Positions 1-13,100 of a DNA stretch of 64,000 nt are shown in pieces. A program made the translations under genes and the position numbers. This DNA comes from Opisthocomus hoazin (Eukaryota; Chordata; Aves; Opisthocomiformes; Opisthocomidae): NCBI RefSeq assembly GCF_030867145.1, contig NC_134421.1, forward strand, positions 30,883,979 through 30,947,978, read 5' to 3'. Position 1 is the first letter of the stretch; each line of letters starts with the position of its first letter. The notes beneath the pieces were generated by a model that was not told the DNA's origin, did not search any database, and was given only the letters and a program-made list of their open reading frames with translations.

Positions 1-3000
1 TAATGCTGCAGTTGTTGGCATTTGGAGGTTCAGTATATTTATTTTATAGGCTTTAAGTTGGATAATACTAAAATCCATGTGGTTATCTAGTGCAAAAGCT
101 GGTAACACTTGGATGTGTTGAGGTTTAAGAAACATCAAAACAGATATAAAAACTAGCTTATTGCATCCACAGCATGCAAGAAAGGGTTTAATAAAGGTAC
201 AAAGTTGACTTAATGAGACAACTTTTCACATTCTGTGTGGTACCACCATTTCTAGAAAGCCAGCAATGCAGCTTTTCATGGGAGCTCTAAGCTCAACTGC
301 ACAAAGGAAAGCTTTCTGATTATGGAGCTTCTCAGCGTCGTAACTGAGGAAATTCTTGTGAAAGTGTCCTTGAGCAGCTCCACATGGAGTTCCTCTTGAA
401 AACTTTTACTGATTTTCCTCATTTTTCATTGTATATGCTTAAGAAAGCGGTTTCTAGACTCTTTCACTCAACAGCTCACTCAAATGGATTACTTTGCTTC
501 TCAAATCAGGGTGTGAAATGATCATTGATAAAGATTTGGCAAGAACTTGTAAGATCAAGCTTTCTGAAATAAATCTTTCTTTTTTTCCCACATACAATTT
601 TTAATTCCAACTTTTGAAGTCTTTAATTGTCCCTTCATAACATCTGCCACGTTACTGCTGTCTCTGACTTGTCAATGCCGTGTATTGCATCTTAGCGTTG
701 CGTTCTGGTACGTGGGGTGTTCAGATCATGGTTGGTTTTCTTCTGCCTTATCTGCTGGGCAGGGAAGCCTTGCTACTTCTCTGTGCCTTGAACATGCTAA
801 TGATCATACTGCTTTTTTGATAAATATATTATTTAGAATTGTCAGACTTGGAATTGGACCTAAATAATTCAGTAGCCTTTTGATGGAAACTTTGATGGGT
901 TTGGGGAGTTAGCTGTTGCTGTAAAGCCTTGCTTACTGTTGTGGGATAGTGTGTTTTTAGGCTCTGTGGTGAGCTGGTGTGGCCTTGCCAACTCACCAAG
1001 ACTCTTTTTTTTTTTTTTTTTTTTTGTAAATGGAGTGCATATAGTTGTCAGGACTGCTAAAACATCTTTCAGTTCTAGCCTTTGGCGCATAGATTGAACA
1101 ATGTTAATTTAGCTCATTTTCTGTGTTTGTATTCTATAGTTGAAAATGCTATTAACCATTAATGGGCAAACTACTAAACTTTTTATTGAGCTTATTTTTT
1201 GGGTTTTTACTTTTTTTAGCCTACCTACGTGTGACAAAAAGGAATCATTGACAAACTATTCTATTACAGTTAAAAAACGAACATGGCAGATACAGAGTCC
1301 AAGACTGCATTTTCAAAAGCGGTAGAGCAGAACTCTGCTTGCTGTTGTAAGCTGTTTATGTTGTTACACAAATTATCCCTGGTAAATTGGATTCTTGTAA
1401 ATCTTGTTAACTCAGACTTACATCAGGATACGTCTTTATTTGATAAAATGAATTAATATAGAAATAGTGGTCACTTAAAAACTATGAATAAATCAGAAGT
1501 CTCCTCAGAAAGCGTCTTCAGTATTTTCGAATTTACAAATATGCTGTTAAAGCATATTTCAAACTTTTTGTGAAAGCAGCATAAATGCTTGAATAATAGT
1601 AAACTGTACCTGTGGTAAAGACAGAAATCTAGTTAAGATAGTTATATTAAAATTTCTGTAATAGGATGTTTGGAAATGTCTGACTTGACTTTTTTACCAG
1701 TATTTATATTGTCTGTTTATAGCTTTCTTTTATGAGAGTTTGTGCAGTTGTTCTTTGTGTGCCTTTGAGTGTGTGTTACAAAGTATATATGATGAAATAC
1801 TTTTCTAGTTTTTTAGCTTGCTAGTAATTTATATATGTGTTTATTTGCTTAGGAGATAATATCTGGGCTTATTTTTTAAGAGCTTGAGCAGGTGAAAAGC
1901 CACATGAAGAAGAACATAAAATTCACAACATTCATTACAGAAAGATTTTGCGATTTTCAGTTTTTTGTGGATTTGAATGAGGATTCTAATTTGCAGGTAC
2001 TACTAACGAGAGCATCATCCAAACTTAAACAGGAACAAATAACAGTGGTGCTTGTGTTGACAATACTATATTTGATACTTTAAGGGTGGCAACTCAGCAG
2101 ATGATGCATTAAGATTTTGGAGCTCTAATTTCCATATTTCATGTGGGTAAAAATGACCTGTGCAGACAGACTTCCCAGCTTATGAACTCAGCTGTATCAG
2201 CCCTCGGTATTTTTCCTGTCTTTATTCAAAGCATCGATGAGATGGAGATGGCGTGAAAATGTGAGTAGTGTCTGGGGAAAAGCACATTAGGATGATGAAG
2301 ATTGAGGAGGTGTTTTACAATAATGTACATCTTTGCATCTTTGATTAACAGCTAAATTAACAACTTCTTGCTCTCTTTCCCCCCCCCCCCTTTTTTTTTT
2401 TTAAAGTCAGCTTGTCAGATAAGGTTAAGCAGTGAAAGTGTGTGCCCAGAAGGAGCTTGAGCTGAGCTAAGAAACAGGATTGCCCCTCCATTCCAGCAGA
2501 GGAGTAGCAGTTGTTATTTCAGTTTGCAATATGACGAAAATGTGTTCTGTGTTACGTGACTGAGAAACACAAGTGGCTCAGGTGCAGGGAGGTGGATTTG
2601 CAGTGGAAGCAGAATTGTAGGTCTGCCAGTGATGGTGGTGATCAAAATGAACAGAATGGAAGAGGTGAAGCTGATTTTGGGGGAGAGTAAGGGCATTTTT
2701 GGCTGTACTGAGCTTATACTAAAGGCTGTTTGCTCTGGACTAAACATCTGAAGGACATGCGAGGATTTTAATCCATAGGGCGCTGCATTTGGGGACAAAA
2801 TATAAATGTAATTATTTTTGCATGTGAGAGAAGGTGGAGAGTGGAAAATAGATGTTTTCAAGCAGTAGGCCCTAAAGAACATTTATTACCCGCTGAAGGG
2901 ATGAGATGACTTTGGAGCCATAATGACCAAGAAAATACAAGACTTAGACATCACTGTCTGCCTGCAGCAGCTGGCAAGGTAAAGGTGGCTTGTTGTAGAC

Positions 3001-6000
3001 CTGTACAACTTGCAGCCTTTAAAAAACATTGGTTTTGGGTATTTTGCTCAGTTGACAGCAGCAGCAGCAGGTTTTGTTTGACCAGGTGGTAAGAAATGTC
3101 TGGAGCTCCTGACTCACGTCGTCCCTGTTGTGGTCAGTGTGCAAGAAGCTCTGGAGATGTAGCATACCACATCCTCTTACCAGCTGCCAGGCGAAGACAG
3201 ATTGCTTAGTCCAGTGGAAGGAAAGGTACAGCCCTGTGGCAGTGAGCTCAAAGCCTTTTCAAAGTATTGGCAACTCTTCCTGAGGTGGGCACTTGGCTTC
3301 AGTGTGTTGGCCAGGTCTCTGCCAGAAGGTCACGAGAGCCTTTTCATTCTTGTGGGTGCACAAGGCTGAAGCCAGAGCGGAGGGGCACTGCCTTGGAGAT
3401 GGAGAGAGGAACCCTGCATGGCGGCGGTTGTAGCAGATGCATGCATTGAGCACAGGGAGGCTGTAACTCCACTGGTAGAATACTCATCACAGCATAAATG
3501 CCAGCTCCTCCTTTTCTTTTGGCTAGCGCTTTCAGAGTGTTAGTATTTCCTTTTGATAATGGCATTTGGCTTGCAGATGGTGAAATCTGGCCAGTCTTGT
3601 GAAATGTTTTAATTTCTGCTCTGTGGTTAGTTTCCAGAATCTATTCTCTTGACCTTCTGCTTTCTTACTGTAATGCATACTCTGGCACATTCCTCTCTGC
3701 AAGTCATTGTGTGTTCATTGAAACTTGCCATTTCTGAAATGCTACTCCACCCGGTATTTGTGGCTTGGGTAAATTCCATGTACTCTTTTCTGTGTGGGTT
3801 ATAGCTTTATGAAAGCGTGCTGCTGGGGTTGAAAGGCACAGCAGGGCTGACTGCTGTGAAACTTCTCGAGCAAGTTCTCTTTCTCCATGACAGTCTCTGC
3901 AAAGCTGGCCTGCTTGAACCTGAACCGTGACCTTGAGCATGTTATAAGGGCTGAGATGAAAACTGTTGAAACGTGAGCAGTGAGCAAGCCTGTTTACTTT
4001 GGGTGGGAGGAGCGGAGCAGGAGTGTTAGCAAGCAACGAGGTGCCGCTGAGTACGGTTGCCAACAGAGCACTAGGAGCCTTGGTGTTCATTCGTAACCAC
4101 TCTCAGGCGTCCCTCTGGAATTACTCCTCAGCTAAACTGCGCTCGACATGGAAATACCAGAGGACAGAAGAATATTTGGTGAAAGAAACTTGCCACTGTA
4201 AACTATTGGCACAACTTGTAGTGTCATGGTTCAGGTGTCTTTTTTCTGAATCAAATATTGGTGTCTGAAGGCAAGTATATTTTTAATACCCTTTTTATTA
4301 AATAGGAGAAACCCACTTTCGCTTAAAGTCTGTGTGCAAAAATCAGGTGTTGGATAAAACTCATTTATAGGTATGATAGTCTAGTAGCTTCCTTTTTCTG
4401 TTTCCTGCATTCCACAAAGAGTGTGTGCATACTACTGCATGTAGAGAATTATTTATGACCTTTTCTTTTGTTGAACTGGGGGGGGAGAACTCTACTGGAA
4501 AACATAGCGTTGTTGAGATGTCAGGGTAAATTACTGTCAGACTTCAAGGGCGAGTCTAGAAAGCTTCTGTCTTCTCTCCTACACCATCAGTTTTCCTTCC
4601 TCTTTCTTCTCCCTTTAGCTTGTACAGAGTTTGGTTTTAAGAAGGTTTTAGGTTTTCCTTGTATACCTCTAAGGGGAAATGGAATATTGTTTTACTCTGC
4701 ATCACTGGATATACTCTTAGTCGTATTATGGCATCAGTATCAGTTTGCATAATGTGTTCATTATTTTAAACTTCTAAAATCTATATAAAAAGGATTATTA
4801 CATTTAAAATTCCTCAGTCAGTTCAGAATATATTTGATTTGAGTTCAGTTTCCGTGCTTGGAATTCATACATGTACAATTCAGAGAGGTCTTTTTTGATA
4901 ATCCTGTGGTTTATTTATTATACGGTAAACATTTTTCAGTTTGGGAAATGTTTTAAAACTAAAATCAGACTTTGTCAGAAGTGTTCATGTGCTGTTGGAA
5001 TTGCACACGTCCTCTATTTGCTTTTGTTGTGTATACTGAGGTTTAAGTTTTGCCCCAGGCAATATCCTGGAAGAGTGTCTTAAGCACAGAGGATTATGAT
5101 TTGTTTTTTTCAACCAGCATTTACTACTGAAGAAGCCCTGATTGAGTTAGCTGATATGAGAAATACATTCTGTCCTTCAGAAAATGTATACAACAGATAA
5201 GTTTTCCTCCTCTAGAGACATATTCAGTGGATTGACTAATGCTGGATTTCCCCTCTACCCCAAGACAGCTGAACTAAAGATTTATCATGTTTTTTTCTTC
5301 TTGCAATTGATTTAGCTATTGTATAAAACAGAAACCAAGAGACTTTCTCTCCCTTTCAGTGGCATATTTAATGTAGTGCCTGCTTTCATGAAATGCTTAA
5401 CTTTTACTTATTTTTTTGTGTGTGTGCAGATACACTGTGGCACCCACCTGATGCATTTAGGCTGGAGTGCAGATACTTTGCTGGTTTTGCAGGCTTTTCA
5501 GCTATGTCTAAATTCTGCACTTGGATTTGGCTGCAGTTGTATCTGTGGGTATTTTGAAACTGTGTAAACTTCAAGCTGTGTATCTTAGTGCATTTTCTAA
5601 GTATATGAATTATTAAGGCACTGGGAACTGATATTGAAAGGATAGAAGGCTTCCTGGGGCATTAGTCTAAGGTCACCTAATGAATGATACTAATTCTGGT
5701 TTTATCAGTAAATTGACCTATTCCTCTGAATTTATTTTCTGGGTGGGGAGAAGAGGAAAAAGGATTTTTTTTTTTTTTTTTTGTCTAGCATGTGATGGCT
5801 TGTGAAGTGCACCTTTCCATTGTCATGTACAGAACGTGCAAACAGAAGCATTTACAACTACTTAGAAGTACCTCTGTGTCCTTTCAGGAATCAAATTTAT
5901 TGCAAGGCATTAAAAGGGTTTCTAAGAGCTTTGGGCTCTGGGTGTGTGGAGAGCAGAAACCCCTTTAGCATCACAGGCTGGTGCTGAAGAGTTCCAATAA

Positions 6001-9000
6001 ACTTTAGCGTAAAATCACACCATGGAGAAGAACACTCATTTTCATGAAATGTTACAGGTTCCTTCTGACATGACAGCCTTTCGGTTGTGTGTCAGCTGTC
6101 TCTTCCGCAACATGTACTGCTTTGAAGTAGTTCAAGCAAATGAGCCCGTGTATACAAGTATTAGCAGGCATAATAAATCACAAGCTGTTGAAAAGGTGCG
6201 GAGGTAGTTAATTTTTACAGCCAAACCATGTAATTAACTGTTTTACCACTGCATGTTTAAGTGAAATATGAAGATTACTTTGTAGGGGGTAGGGAGATGA
6301 AGGAGGAAGCCTAAATTAGATTTTTTTCTTTTCCCCCTCCTTTGCAGTGGTGAGACAGTCATTGTGGCAAAAGGCACAGAGTCTGCCTCTCCTATATTGC
6401 TGTTGAGTTAAATCAGAAGATAGGTAGTAGGAATACCCAGGTAACAGCTTGCTTGTTTGGGAGATAGCTTCAGAGAGGGGAAAGGTAACATTATCCATAC
6501 TGAAATTCTTAATTTTATCTACCCAAGGATTTCAGTTTCACTTCTAAATGGAGAAGAGGGCATCGGAAGGAGAAAGATGTTTTTAATCTGTTCCTCTGTA
6601 CAGTTTGGCTGTGTGAACAGTGTCAAGGGACCTGAGAGGGCATGGAGAGAAATAAGGGAAAAGCCTTCAGGATTGCGTTGTTTCCAGTCATGAGTGGTGT
6701 TCCCCAGGGCTCAGTTTTGGGGCCAGTCTTGTTAAACATCTTTATCAATGATCTGGATGAATGCATCAAGTGCTTCCTCAGGAATGTTGCAGATGACACC
6801 AAGCTGGGAGGAAGTGTCGATCTGCTGGAGGACAGGAAGGCTCTGCAGAGGGATCTGGACAGACTGGATCAATGGGCCGAAGCCAACTGTATGAGGTTTA
6901 ACAAGGCCAAGTGCCGGGTCCTGCACTTGGGTCACAACAACCCCATGCAACGCTACAGGCTTGGGGAAGAGTGGCTGGAAAGCTGCCCAGTGGAAAAGGA
7001 CCTGGGGGTGTTGGTCAACAGCCGGCTGAACTTGAGCCAGCAGTGTGCCCAGGTGTCCAAGAAGGCCAATGGCATCCTGGCTTGTATCAGGAACAGTGTG
7101 GCCAGCAGGAGCAGGGAGGTGATTGTGCCCCAGTACTCAGCACTGGTGAGGCCACACCTCGAGTCCTGTGTTCAGATCTGGACGTCTTACTACAAGAAAG
7201 ACATTGAGGTGCTGGAGCGTGTCCAGAGAAGGGCAATGAGGCTGGTGTGAAGGGTCTAGAGAACAAGTCTTATGAGGAGAGGCTGAGGGAGCTGGGGCTC
7301 TTTAAGTCTGGAGAAGAGGAGGCTGAGGGGAGACCTTATCACTCTCTACAACTACCTGAAAGGAGGTTGTAGTGAGGCAGGTGTTGGTGTCGCCTCCCAA
7401 GTAACTACCAATAGGATGAGAGACAGTGGCCTCAAGTTGCATCAGGGTAGGTTTAGATTGGATATTAGGAAAAATTTCTTTACTGAAGGAGTGGTCAGGC
7501 ATTGGAACAGGCTGCCCAGGGAAGTGGTGGAGTCCCCATCCCTGGAGGCATTCAAAAAAACGTGTAGATGTGACACTTCAAGACGTGGTTTAGCAGGCAT
7601 GGTGGTGTTGGGTTGATGGTTGGACTTAATGATTTTAGAGGTGTTTTCCAACCTTAATGATTCTATGATTCTCAAACCCCTGGATGTCTAGCCGCTTTTT
7701 AGCGAAATGAACATAACATGAGAGTGGCCTTTTGTGGAAGAGCCTGGTGGGCTGGCGAACCTGTGCTTGGCAGTGGCTCTGGGACAGGCTGGCACAGTGG
7801 CTGGAGGGAGATGCAGGTGGTGTGGGGTGGGTGGTTGGTGGAGCCTCCTGTCAGTCTGTGCCACCCTGCTGCTACGGCATGGTATGCAGAAACGTCCCTG
7901 TGCCACTGTCTGCAGAACGTTCCTGCGCAGGGTCACAGCCCTCAGCCTGCAACAAGAGAGAACACACCCATTAACTGGGCAAGATAGGTCTGTAATGAGA
8001 GGATACATTTCCTTCTGTGTGTAAGGGGAGTTTTTCTACTGTGGCTTTCTCTTGATTTTAATTAGAAAAAAATAAAATGCATATTCTGAAGAGATTTGGA
8101 CCAAGGTGGTTTGCTCTGTTTTGTAGTTAAGAAGATAGATTCAGAGAAGTGATATGGAGCTGTGTTTATTTAAAAAAAAAAAAAAAAAGTGGGGTTCTCC
8201 CTCCTTGCATTTCCCCTTGCTTGCCCCACCATTCCACTCCTGAAGTTTTCCAGCTGCTCTTTCTGTTCTTTGTGGAACATCTGGAGAAGGACTGCTTCAG
8301 CTGAGGGAAGTGTGAGACACAGTAATGGATAAATGGAGACAAGCCTGAACACATGGCATGCTCATCCAGTTTCTCCCCCTCCTTGCACTCAAGCGGATAG
8401 AGTTTTTCACTTCTTGTACAAAAGAAATGAAAGTTATGTGTTGCACATAATGGTTTCTATTGATGGCTTATATTGGTTTTTTTTTTCAGTTACATCTTTT
8501 TTCCTTGGCCTGTATTGGTACATTAGTCTGTTAAGAGGCATGAAGAAATTGCCTGGAAGCTACTGTGTTTCTCAGCCAGAAAAATTATTTTCAGTGTTTC
8601 CTGTATGTGTCTTAGTGTAGGTATCTGTAGGTACTAATGCACATACACTCTGCACAGTTAAAACCTTTCTTGGGGTTATAAAATACTTCAGTCTACTGTA
8701 TTATCCTTGAGCCGATGTGAACTGAAATTACTGAGCCACAAATAGTAAGTACGCTCCTTTGCATAAGCAGCTGGGGTAAACAGTATTATTTGAGCATTAA
8801 TCAAATTCACACTACCATTGATTTAATTTGTGGCACACATTTCACTTTGTAAGAAGAGGAGGCCTCGAATATGGAGCAAGGGAGAACGCAAGTTCTTACT
8901 TTCAAGCCAGTGGTTAGTGTCTTATTTTTCTGCTTTCCAGCAAACAGAGTAGGTTTCAAAAGACAGTCAGTCAGAAGGTGTGTTGGGAAAGTGGGATCAG

Positions 9001-10002
9001 CAGAGAAGCACCCGATGGGAAGGAAATTCCACATATGGAAGAGGGTGGCCATGCATGCTAGTCGTCAGGGCAAAGAAGCAACCAATCTAACGAGCAGTGG
9101 ATGAGGGAGGTTAGGGAGAGCTTATTTGACTTTATTCTGGTAACTATCAGCAAGAGCAGTTTGGATCTGCTGATTTCTAGACTTGAAGCACAATTTACTG
9201 GGATTTTTTATGTTAAATCAACTTATGAAGTGTTTTATTCATTGCATAAAATATTTTTGGGGGCATTAATAATAAAAAAACTTCTTTGTGGAGATTATTT
9301 TGTGCAACTTTTCCAGGAGTCAGGCTGGTTTGTATATATAAATGTGGCAGAGTCTTAGAGAAGAAAAAGCTATCACCTCACCTTATAAATGAAAATAAGA
9401 AATGAAGATGTAGAAGCCACGGCAATCATTTGATGAAAACTAGCTAGGTAAGTGCCTAAACAGGAAAGTTCAACATGGCTGTGTAATGCAAAGCGTCGGC
9501 TCCCTTTTCAGATTTTTGTAGTGTGCCACAATATCAAATAGGGAAGCCACACAGGTCACAAGTTGTGCTGTGTGCAATAGAAATTTGGGACTTGAAAGAC
9601 TAACAGGAAAAAGAATTGATGTAAGGAATCCTTAAAACCTAAATAATCACCATTTTTGTGTGCTTAGAAAGCGGAGATGAGTAGGACCAAAACTGAGATG
9701 TAAAAAATGAGATGTGGTGTACTTGTGGAGAAGAGGAGCTGGAGCAAAGCCTTTCTGCTTGAAGTGTCCTAATGGGCTTGCCGAGAGGAGTGTAGTGTTG
9801 CTTGGCTTGCTGCTGATTTGGCAGCCTCTGTCTCTTCACTGCATTTTTCATGTGTGCCCTTCGTTTGTTTCTTTTTTTTCCTTTTGTATCTTACTCATCA
9901 GAATGTGAGGTAAAAGGCTGTTACTGCAACACTCTTGTTCCAACCAGCTAATGCTAACCAGCTTTCTCAGAGAACATAATCCTTACACAAACACCTTAAC
10001 TC
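1..10002. other. 5' flank or upstream intron of OSBPL8
   Basis: AT-rich non-coding sequence. No exon matching the usual ORP8 long N-terminus was found, so that exon and the main promoter probably lie before base 1. It contains one long CR1 LINE (about 6685-7672), a T21 run (1005-1025), a C12-T12 polypyrimidine tract (2379-2402), a T run near 5767 and an A17 run (8172-8188). Small open frames here show no family similarity that I recognise. Whether this is intron or flank is inference from the first visible exon. Confidence 0.6.
6685..7672 (+). mobile_element. CR1 LINE, 5'-truncated, reverse transcriptase C-terminal half plus 3' end
   Basis: The translation carries the CR1 reverse transcriptase signature [11 protein letters not shown], then a catalytic A-D-D at 6789-6797 (family usual F/YADD; here VADD), then the thumb and C-terminal region typical of CR1. 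The first frame stops at 7248-7250, and the remaining C-terminal coding continues in other frames (for example 7416-7616), so the copy is dead. The 3' end at 7672 is the CR1-type terminal repeat ATTCTATGATTCT. No poly(A) tail is present, as expected for CR1. The 5' boundary is approximate. Confidence 0.93.
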
Positions 10003-10144
10003 ATGAAGGAAGAGGGTCCGGTGCGACGTAGGTTTTCTTCATGTACTGGGATTTCATCTGTGTTTTCTCCAAGAGCTGATGGCCGAAAGCTTGTCCGGAA
10101 TGCTTCATTTGGAGGATATAACGAACTCTCTCCTACTTTACCAG
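10003..10144 (+). CDS. OSBPL8: OSBPL8 alternative first coding exon (ORP5-like N-terminus)
   Basis: Starts [13 protein letters not shown] and encodes 47 codons plus 1 base, ending CCA-G before donor GTTTGT at 10145. An in-frame TAA at 9997-9999 sits two codons before the ATG, so this exon must supply its own start and cannot be spliced in-frame after an upstream coding exon. The 1-base overhang fits the next exon exactly. The MKEE, RRRFS, RKL-RN and NELSP pattern resembles my recollection of the paralogue ORP5. The start context is weak (C at -3). The 5' boundary is unresolved: possible acceptor AGs end at 9961 and 9970. Confidence 0.8.
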
Positions 10145-13100
10145 GTTTGTTTTGGTCTTGCATTTCTTAAAATGTACAGAAGACAATATAATTTCCACCT
10201 CAAATTTTTCAGCTTGAATTAAAGTAATGTACTGAGATGTTGGTAGAAATCAGAGAGAATATTGCTCGTATGCATTTAGATAACAGCTCTTTGTAGTGGC
10301 AAGATTTGTAGATAGGCAAGAGAGTAAGTTAGGTTACACTGCAGCAAATTTCTCTTTAAAAGGCATTTGTGTATTTGATACTGACTGGAATATTTGTTTT
10401 CTTTGTTTGGGCTTTTATGACTGGAGTTCTGTCATACGGTTTGTAAACATCTTCCTCCCTTGTACTTTCCGCTCCCCCCTCACACAATGGACTTGCTTTA
10501 AAATAGTGAGGTACAGCAGAAGGTTTTAATTTAGCTATAGCTACTAAAGAATCTGCGTGCTTGTCATCAGTGGTTTAACATAAAATGAGACGATAGAATG
10601 AGTTAGGGCTAAAAGCATAGCCTTGCTAAACTCTGTAGTGCAAGATTTTTAAGATCTTTAACACTAGAAAGAGCTTGAATCTCCTTTTGCTCAGATTTGT
10701 TGTCATATGAAAATCAGCACTGGAATATTGAAATTAATTTCTAGAGTTTAATTGTCCATATGCTTTTGATGTAGGTACCGTAATTTCAGCAGTTCACTTC
10801 AGGAAACTTCGATGCTTGATAATGTGTTACAAGGTCACCTCTTCCTGAAAGGGGACATTGTAGAAATTCTGCATTCTTACCAGAATTACCGTGTATGTGT
10901 GATTTGTCTTTTGCATGTGCACATACGCACTTTGTTGTAGAGTCCCTTGGGGACAGAATTCTGGGACGGCGGGGGGATAAAATAGTTTTTACTTTTTATT
11001 GTATGCCTTGTGCAGAATGGCTCACTGAATTTGTAAGCCCTGGCTCTGGAGCCATGGAAAAGAGTGAGGGTGCAGAGCACAGGGGAGGCTGCAGGCTGGC
11101 AGCGAGGGAGCTCTCTGCATCGCTGCCTGGTGCTGCCTTTGCAGAATCACCAGAGCAGCGTGTTCAACCGCAGGCAGCTGGGAGCAGGTGCTTGGGATGC
11201 CAGGTCCTGTTAAACCTCATGTTTTACCCTATAACGTTTCCTTTCACTCTGCTGCAGGAAATTACTAGCCTTCTACCAGGCATGTAACACTGAGTTTTAT
11301 TCAAGCTGCTCAGGAAATAAAGATCTCAAAGCTTGAAAGCATGGAGTTGGCAAGTAGACAGATCCTCCCTGCCTTTAAGATAAATGAATGTAATTTGGCA
11401 ATTACTGAAACAAAAAGGAATTCGCTTCCTTCATGTACAGGATTCTGCATTAAAGCTGATAGCTGTCTGCAAGTGGACAATGAGTGACTTCTTAAAATGC
11501 AGAACAAATGGAAAACAGTTTTTAATGAAAAAAAAAGTGTAAACATATAACTAAAAATGTTTTATCTTTTGGAATCTTCTGTATATCTGAAGAATATGAC
11601 CAATATTAATATGCTGGAAGTTATAGTCTTTCAGTTTGGTGTAAGCAAGGGTTAGTAGTTATGGCCTGTCTAAAAGATACTCGTATAGTTACAGTGAGGA
11701 CATTCTTTGGTTATTATTATTTGTTTTATGTGGTGTTTGCACAAGAAAATGTGACCATGAGAAAATACCTAAAAGAACTTTGCTACCTTTTCTGATTACT
11801 TCAGTTTCAAAATCCATGGAGGAATCTGGATTAATTAATATGGTATTGTATTCTTAAAACTGGTTGTCACCAAGCTTTTGAAAATCAGTCAGCTAAAAAG
11901 ACTATTTGTCTCCTGTATTCAATTCTTTAAAAATATTTTTTCTTTTTTTTTTCTGCCATGTTTATAACACCAGTATTGGTATCTCCCACTAAGTATAGCT
12001 CATAGTTCTTCCAGAAGCATATAGTTTTTCAGCTCAATTATTCACTCTTGACAACTGTATATGCACACTAGTAATCAAATCAAGCTGTTGCTTGCTTTTC
12101 ATTTGAAAGTCAGTAATATTGTTCCTTGGCTTTTTTTTCTTTTTGGATAAAATAGATTTGTCATTAAAAAGTAACATGTTTTTTCTCATGTATTTTTGTC
12201 AGGTTTCCTAATTGGAGATGGTATTTGAGAGGTACAAAACCAGTATTTGAGATGTAGGAGATATTATGTGGTTGGTTTTGTTTTTTCCCTTCCCTCAAGA
12301 TTGATTGAAGGGACAGATTGCAGATGCAATTTTAAAGAATGATACCTGTGTTACGCGTCAAAATTGAAATCTCTTAACTAAACAGTTCTGTTTTAAAATG
12401 TGGCCTACCACAGACTTTATCCTAAAGATTCTTTAACACTAATCTTGCAATATATATACCCCTAATTTTTTGTCAAAGACAATGATTTGGAGGATTTTTT
12501 CTTCTGGTATTAACAGCATGTTCCAGGTCAGTCTCTAAAGAAGCATCAGTTGGTTTTGTTTCATTGGCATCGTGCATATGTGGTGTTCTGGTTGTTCCAG
12601 TTGCGTGCGGTTGTCAGGCTCTTACATCTGTCTGAAAGCTCATCGTGAGTTCTCACGTAGATTTCTGCCTGCGGGTTTTGGAAGGACTTGCCAAGTGCTC
12701 ACAGTAGGAATATACTAATGGACAGTTTCCCTTGGTTTCTGAGGTCGTACCATGAAGTGTAGCTGACTGCACTGGGGTTTGGATCAGCTCTCAGCCCACG
12801 GGGACTGTGATGTTAAGACAAGGAAGATCACACTGGGAGAAAGACTGTTAAGATGTAGCGTTGCTCGGAACACCATCCCTCATGTCCAGAACTGTTTCAG
12901 AGGCTACAGTAGTGGAACTTGTGTTTAAAATAAAAAAGTAAAAAGCATCTGCAAGTGTCTTAAATAATACTGGGAGCTCGATCTGCAGGTCTAAAGGTTG
13001 CTTCAAACTGCACTTACTTGCTGTCCCCTAACTCTGAAAATTGCTCTCATGAGATTAGGTAAAAATGATACTCAAATCCAAGAGATTTAATACAGAGGAA

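Noticed and set aside
2514..2882. 122-residue minus-strand open frame
   Set aside because: Pro/Ser/Thr-rich reading of non-coding sequence with no domain and no support.
6642..7250. 202-residue open frame as a host gene
   Set aside because: It is CR1 reverse transcriptase, 5'-truncated and without the N-terminal domains.
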